Positions 58,323 through 64,000 of a stretch of 64,000 nt of DNA are shown here, in pieces. Location: positions 1-64,000 of the forward strand of contig JAVTVY010033874.1 in the NCBI GenBank assembly GCA_036873755.1, read 5' to 3'. Under the pieces are notes generated by a model. That model did no database searches, had not been told where the DNA came from, and saw only the letters and a program-made list of their open reading frames with translations. The translations under genes and the position numbers were made by a program. The stretch comes from Hanleya hanleyi (lineage: Eukaryota > Mollusca > Polyplacophora > Lepidopleurida > Hanleyidae). The first letter of the stretch is position 1, and each line of letters begins with the position of its first letter.

Positions 58323-58473
58323 AGGAAAAAGAGTAATGGACATGCGCGGAGAGCACGCCACCTGGCGGACGATCGACGCAGCGATCAGGGGAGATAATTT
58401 TGTTTGCAGTAGATCTCCAAATGGAGGAATTATGGCTTAAGTGATGACAGGTGAAGATTTGAGAAATAAACAT
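58323..58473 (-). repeat. DIRS 5' inverted terminal repeat
   Basis: This segment is the complement of 51,996-52,124 over about 128 bp (for example GCGCGGAGAGCACGCCACCT). The outermost GAAGATTTGAGAAATAAACA is instead complementary to the internal region at 52,249-52,286. Confidence 0.88.
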
Positions 58474-60600
58474 GACTACACTGTAGTCCAAACCTGTGGC
58501 AGTGGCAATAATACAGTGAAAGACCTGTCAGCGGAGGTAGTGGTAGTTGTAGAAAAAAAAGCGCCATCTGCCAGTTTATTCATGCCAAGGGAAGTCATTT
58601 ACAACTTCTAGCTCACAATTGTAGGAATTGCGTACTAGGACTGATACCATATATATATATATATATTCACTTTCTCCATTCAAAATATTGACTGATCCAT
58701 GCCGTCTATTCTGAATTGACAGACGAAGTCACAATGATCACTTTAGCAATGTCTTGGTACAAGTATCGTGTATGCCAAGTTTCAAAACATTCGGTTCAGT
58801 CGTTGATTTTTGCAAATCAAAAAGGCTTTCAAATATGTGGAAATCCAATTAAATTTCAAGGATTTAATCATAACGCAAAGATCTACGCTCTTCAGTCTCC
58901 CTTCTCGCTTACTTTGCTGAGCAAAATGGAAAATTTATATCTCCTTCAAAGTTAATTTTGTATCAGATCTATCACTTTGATCTGTGAAACTATGAAATGG
59001 GGTTTTTAGGCTTTATCGAACATTTCAAGAGGTATAATGACACTTTTCACTAATCAAATTAAGGTGCGTTATGTCATCTGCATTCTAAATACCTTGGCAC
59101 TCTTTCCCACGCAGCAAGTCAATACCAAGACATGGTTTGCTCCTTCTATATAAATGATTAACTATTTCATTCTTAGGAAATATCATCTCATCTGACATGT
59201 TTGGCCAAGCCTTTTCGAAGGTTGCTGATTTTATTAATTTCTTTAAAAAAAATCAAATTCTACAAATGAGAAACATTTCAGTATCTTTGAATATCTCCTC
59301 CTACTCACTTCGTGGATGTTTGTCACGAAGTCATTCCGAAGTTGATTTAAGTGAGAAATTTCAGGGCTAGTTCACTAAACAAGGTCTGTGTGTGAGAGAA
59401 TAATGTCGAATTCTCGTTATTATCTTTTATTGACCGCCAAGTTAAAATCAATATGAAAGGTATCTAATTATTAAAATCAAACTCAAAACCCCTCCAGGAA
59501 ATCAAGGCCCTACATGTAGCTTTTGAGAATGAGGTCAAATAGATGGCATTTATGGTCAGTATCTGTTAATATATGACGTAATTCCATTCGTAAAACTGAT
59601 TGACAAAGTAACGTACATTGTGAAGTGTAGAACCAGTAAATTCTAGCAGAAATGGGCTCTGGCTTGACAGAATGATGTCAAATGCAATATGAAACGTTTC
59701 TCCCATTGTCTGCTGATACAAATAAATATTGAATTTACAGGAGTGATTAATGCTTAATCTAAAGGGATTCTATGTGCCGAAGAGGATGGGAACATCAATA
59801 CCAGCGAAGCAAGGCCCTGGCTTGCGAGAATGATGATAGAGAGACTGTGCTCCGAACGAGGATCATTCAAAATAGCTATGTGCCAAATTTCATGCTTGTA
59901 ACCGAAAATGTACTATATAACTGCACAACTATGATGTATTGTTCGTGAACAGGGTTGTCTAACTCATTAAATACTAAATAGTCATTTTCTGCATAAAGTC
60001 AGTTTTGAGTATTATCAATGATTCGGTATAGCTAAGACAGTAAGTGCAACTCCAGGGATTGGCAGGTCATTGTTTCCATTCCCAGAGAGGGTTAAATTAT
60101 TCTTCCTTTCAAAAACATATTTCCATATATGCGAATTGCTTGGGGGCTAAAGTTAAACATCATACCAAGTTGTCATTTCCATGAGTTAAACATCTTTATT
60201 CGGCGAAAGTTTTAAGAGAATTAAAGTCTGAACGGAAACCAACGAAGCAATAATTCATAGTCGTCTATGAACTGTATGTATACTAGTTGAACCGCTGACA
60301 ACATGGACAAGGCTGTGGTTTATCGTCCTTGGTATACAAGCAATTTCGAGGATATTGTAACGTGTATACTGCTCAGTGAAACTGACTAGAACTGGGTTGC
60401 ATGGTAGGCCAGAATTGAAATAGTTTTGGTGACTTAAGATAAATTGACAACTCACCGGACCGGATCAAGCACTGTTTGAACGAAAATCAGCGAAGTAATA
60501 ACTCATTCCAGTGAGAAGTAGCAAATGCAAATCAAGTGCCTGAAGGCAGGGTTGTCATGAAACATCGGGGGTAGAAAAATGTGGCAGAGATCTCACTGTC
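58474..60600. other. No recognised feature
   Basis: This is non-coding sequence. A short (TA)n tract lies at about 58,651. No gene, RNA gene or array was recognised. Confidence 0.5.
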
Positions 60601-60739
60601 TTGGCGCATGCGTATTTCAAAAAGTCACAAGAACAACGAGAGCCTCCCGTAGACCTGCGTGCCGCAGGTAAAAAGGATTTGGGGAAGTGCGTTTGGGTCA
60701 GGCGCAGTGTAACCTATTGGCTGAGGCTCCAGAGGGTGA

Positions 60740-60815
60740 GAATTTTTAGTCTACAGCAGGATCTCAATGGAGGATTATGGGCAACACAATAGCAGGTGTA
60801 GATTTGAGCAACAAA
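60740..60815. repeat. Possible diverged DIRS terminal repeat
   Basis: CAGCAGGATCTCAATGGAGG followed by ATTATGG and AGCAGGTGTAGATTTGAG resembles the outer part of the DIRS 5' terminal repeat at 58,410-58,470 in order and spacing, with many differences. This could be a relic of a related family. Confidence 0.35.
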
Positions 60816-61067
60816 TTAAAGATTTTCACATTATTATTTTTTAACATTTGTTTAACATATAAACCTATCATTTTAAGGGTTATTACCAAGCTGTAGATTT
60901 TTGTAGTTGCCGACGATTATCTGTGACATTTCGGCAACTTTTCTCAGCATATTATTAAAGGTTGAGGTTTTTACTAGTGATATTAGCAGGCAATATCGTG
61001 TTTTAGCGCCCCAACAATTTTGATCGATTAGTCTTGCCTGACCAATGAATTGTTTCATTTGAGTAAT

Positions 61068-61179
61068 CGTCGCTCTATATATACTCGTGTTATAGCGCCC
61101 CCGGACACATTTTAACATTACCAACCAATGGGCGTTTGGGTGTTGGGGGCGCTATAACAAGAGTATATATAGAGCGACG
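61068..61179. repeat. 35-bp inverted repeat with TATATATA in each arm
   Basis: The arms 61,068-61,102 and 61,145-61,179 differ at one position. Each holds CGCTCTATATATACTC or its complement next to TTATAGCGCCCCC. The loop is 42 bp. It may be a small MITE or a symmetrical promoter-like element. Confidence 0.8.
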
Positions 61180-61439
61180 AAGTAATAAATATAAACAAAA
61201 ATTCATATAATATTTATTTTAATAAATCCCTCAACACGAACTAAAAACGATTCTTCAAAAGGGATTTCTTTTGGGGAGAGTTATTCTTAAGTAAAAGGGG
61301 CATGGAATTGTTTAGGGGTATACGCAAAAGATATGTCAATTTTTGCTATTTTGGGCGCTATTTCATAAATGTAATTGTTTGTATACGCCATATGATGATA
61401 AATGTTTTGCGGAATGCAAATTATATATGGTAATATAAT

Positions 61440-62010
61440 ATTAATGTATGAACGATTTAATAATTGAATTATTGAATTAATTATGTAATTAATTATGGAA
61501 TTAATTATTGAATTAATTATTGAATTAAATATTGAATTATTGAATTAATTTTCGAAATTTTTATTATTGGACTATTTGAAATATTACTATGATTTTATAA
61601 ACATTATTCAAAATAATTTATTTGGTGAATATTTTGTCATTAATAAAAGGGATTGCATTTATGCAGGAGTGAACGCAATACAGATGTCATTTATTTTCAT
61701 ATTGGGTCGCTATTTATGAAATGTCAATGTTTATAGACGACACATTATAATAAATGTGTTGATGAATGCCAACTCTTTTATTAATGTATGAAAGGTTTAT
61801 TAAATATATTATTGAATTAATTATTGAATTAATTATTGAATTAATTTTTGAATTAATTATTGAATTATTGAATTAAATATGAAAATATTATTTCAATGTT
61901 TGAAATATATTTAATTTTAAATAGTGACATTTTTTTAAAAATTATTAAATAATTTATGTAATTATTTACATAATTGATATAATTCATTATAACAATAACT
62001 ATTGAATTCA
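61440..62010. repeat. AT-rich (GAATTAATTATT)n low-complexity tracts
   Basis: Two clusters, at about 61,440-61,560 and 61,800-61,880, repeat GAATTAATTATTGAATTAA. They are nearly pure A/T with a 12-bp rhythm. The stretches on to 63,300 hold no recognised gene. Confidence 0.75.
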
Positions 62011-63308
62011 TTATTTGGTATGTTCATTATTATATAAACCAATTAAAATGAACACAAGAATATTTGTTAATTGATTTAGAATATTTAAAACGGGTGTACG
62101 GTCATGGCCACACAAAGCTGTGTTAATCGGACTTTGATTGGGCGTAGTATTTACACATGCGATGAGAGTGTATGAATAAATGTTGTCATTCAAAGCCCAG
62201 CCGTTAACAACATTTGCATAACAAAGCAATCCAGTTAGCCTCTCGCGCACACCTTGTTAGTGCAGCGGGAAATATTGTCTTGTGTGTGGGTATTTAAACC
62301 GTAGGCCTGTGTCAGCCACGCATTCCCCGGCGTTAATTCCATGGTGCAGGGTCGTGTGTACAGCACTGAACGCGTGTCGACTAACATTTTAAAATGGTCT
62401 AAAAACACTGGCTCTACACACGATTCTGTATACGATGTAATATATCGATGTTAAAAGATGAACTTTGGAAAAAGGCAATAAGAGGAACGTTATGGAACAA
62501 CAATTTATTTAATTCTTTATAGTTCAATGTATTTTACAATTGAGGATACCACGATCCTCCACTGCCGTGTCGGTAGGCCTACACTACATGGAGGCCAAAC
62601 AATTAGGAGAGTGTACTAATAACCGGTGAGTACAAATTTTGATATATCTATACTTTAGGGCGAATGTTATTTACCTGTGAAATATATCAATTCCTCGTAA
62701 TTGCCCCTCTTTCATAATGTACATCCCCCACCCCAGACCGGCCATTTACCTTGTTAATATATACATATATACAACTATAATTTAACATTGAAATGTTACA
62801 AATGTGCTCAATAAAGTATGGAAATGGAAGTCCTGTATAACTCCGCCATGCCCATTATGTATGTACAGACCCTTCCACGAACACCAGTTTACTAATATTA
62901 AAACAAGCTGCACAACCCTTTTCAATATGTACATAATCCTCCAGCACCCTCGTTAATATATTTATGTTACAATAGTTATACAATTAAATTTTAATACATT
63001 GTCGATGGAGATATTTAAATAATTTAAATTCGGTCCTGCCTCTAAGTATATACACACCATTGTCTACCCCACAATATTTAGATACAAACATAATTACAAA
63101 CATAATTGCAAATTGTAAATAGAGCAAATATGGCACCACCACGAATGAGTATTCCCCCTGCAAAAAACGCCTAAGACTCAGCAGTAGAAAGCTAGTAACA
63201 AACATTATGCAGTGCTCATCAACCATCCTCTTGCACGGGCAGCCCCCCCCCCCCCAAATGAAAATCACATAATTTTATAATAATATTTACAATACGAAAT
63301 TGAACAAC

Positions 63309-64000
63309 CTAAGACACAAAATCGTCGTCAGATGAGGAGAAAACAAAACCCCCAAAATATTCTTTATAATTTGTTTTAGGGTTCTTGAGTGTTGCCGACG
63401 AACGCGGACCCACAGGCTCCAGAGACGTTTCTGGTTGAGAAACTACCACACACTCGCAGTTAGCAGGCCGTTGAATTCTTCGCCGTGTTGTGACATGTGG
63501 ATTAAGGACATCAACGATGGGAAGGACGGTCGAATGGGCATGGACGCTGTCACCAGATACGGATGATGCTCCTTCTACTTCCGCATAAACCACGAACTGG
63601 GGGTTTGGAATGGTTTCAGCAGGCCTTTTTCGATTTCGCCGCGTTGTAACATTTCGTGGAACGACACCATCCAGTAAAAGAGGACTGTGTCCTGTGGGAA
63701 AACAAATAAGCTCATTACCCACAGGAGCTGGACGGGGCTCTGGAACTGACTGAGAGTCCATCACAGTATCTGCTGTTTGTAATTCTGTATCGTCCCAGTA
63801 TATTGCCTGGTTGATATCTTCCATATCGGTGTCCAAAGTCCAGGTGTCAAAAAGTGGGACTGTGTAACGGTATTGGGCTGGGCTATCCAAAGTAAAGACA
63901 CTCCTTAGAAGACTAAAGAATGCTTCGAATCTATTCTGTCTACATACATGGTTTCTGTACATCACTTCACATAGATGACCCTCAAAGTTTTTAATGGTAG
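63309..64000 (-). CDS. 3' end of an unidentified gene (about 230 residues, cut by window edge)
   Basis: The minus-strand frame is open from the window edge to a stop at 63,309, with no start needed inside the window. It begins FEGHLCEVMYRNHVCRQNRF then EAFFSLLRSVFTLDSP. The pattern 'L...L.EVMxRNH....F..F...L..V' recalls the C-terminus of Merlin/ISXO2-like transposases; this is a weak family impression. The rest is hydrophilic, with a repeated motif (VTTRRNRKRPAETI and VTTRRRIQRPANCE, about 60 residues apart) and an acidic end FGGFVFSSSDDDFVS. It could be a transposase or a host protein derived from one. Confidence 0.5.
   Translation of the reverse strand, partial: TIKNFEGHLCEVMYRNHVCRQNRFEAFFSLLRSVFTLDSPAQYRYTVPLFDTWTLDTDMEDINQAIYWDDTELQTADTVMDSQSVPEPRPAPVGNELICFPTGHSPLLLDGVVPRNVTTRRNRKRPAETIPNPQFVVYAEVEGASSVSGDSVHAHSTVLPIVDVLNPHVTTRRRIQRPANCECVVVSQPETSLEPVGPRSSATLKNPKTNYKEYFGGFVFSSSDDDFVS

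Larger units (their letters stand above)
51953..58473 (-). mobile_element. DIRS-like tyrosine-recombinase retrotransposon, 6.5 kb
   Basis: The element has inverted terminal repeats, a Gag-like ORF, RT/RNase H, a tyrosine recombinase, and an internal complementary region near its 3' end. This is the defining DIRS layout. DIRS elements use a tyrosine recombinase rather than a DDE integrase and leave no target duplication; none is seen here. Gag and recombinase frames are intact. The RT frame is broken and lacks its catalytic aspartate pair, so this copy could move only with help from another element. Confidence 0.92.

Noticed and set aside
62984..63268. 94-codon minus-strand frame downstream of the gene at the right edge
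   Set aside because: It lies just past the stop of that gene, contains a poly-C-derived glycine run, and looks like 3' untranslated sequence.

Overview
The window looks like nuclear DNA of a bivalve mollusc. The evidence is split genes with GT-AG introns, AT-rich non-coding DNA, three tandem-core elements ending in (ACGG)n-type microsatellites plus a hairpin (the 'pearl' type known from bivalves), a DIRS-like retrotransposon, and several TIR elements. Species cannot be read from the sequence. Nothing bacterial or organellar is seen.

Region 1 (1-19,480, minus strand) holds 23 consecutive exons of a spectraplakin (MACF1/dystonin/Shot family). I placed each splice site, and all junction phases agree, giving about 5.29 kb of coding sequence (1,764 codons) of spectrin-repeat rod. 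The exons match the part of the rod before the final spectrin repeats. The N-terminal actin-binding and plakin regions and the C-terminal EF-hand/GAS2 region are not in the window. Introns carry minisatellites, a MITE pair, a palindromic MITE and two pearl-type elements. One minisatellite, in about 24 copies, is built from the 3' end and splice donor of a spectraplakin exon.

Region 2 (19,732-22,484) is a TIR element separating the spectraplakin exons from the next gene. Region 3 (22,892-42,611, minus strand) holds seven phase-compatible exons of a DLGAP5/HURP homologue, a spindle microtubule protein. Its 5' half is present, including the conserved FAPxDF block, but no 3' exons encoding the GKAP-like part are seen. 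HURP without its 3' half and spectraplakin without its 5' half therefore lie head to tail on one strand, with a transposon at the junction: either a rearrangement, an assembly join, or very unusual nesting. HURP introns hold a decayed LINE, a 155-bp tandem array split by a hAT element with a target duplication, TTAA-flanked elements and palindromes.

Region 4 (43-52 kb) is mostly mobile-element debris: a LINE fragment with endonuclease and reverse-transcriptase remnants, hAT-like ends, tandem repeats, one orphan SET-domain exon, and an element made of reiterated 'TGGTAATGATCTGGTTT' words that switches orientation.

Region 5 (51,953-58,473, minus strand) is a near full-length DIRS-like retrotransposon with inverted terminal repeats, an internal complementary region, an intact Gag-like ORF, an intact tyrosine recombinase ORF, and a reverse transcriptase whose catalytic YxDD pair has been deleted.

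Region 6 (58.5-64 kb) is AT-rich with a TATA-containing hairpin. It ends in the 3' end of an unidentified gene with a Merlin/ISXO2-like transposase C-terminal flavour, cut by the window edge.
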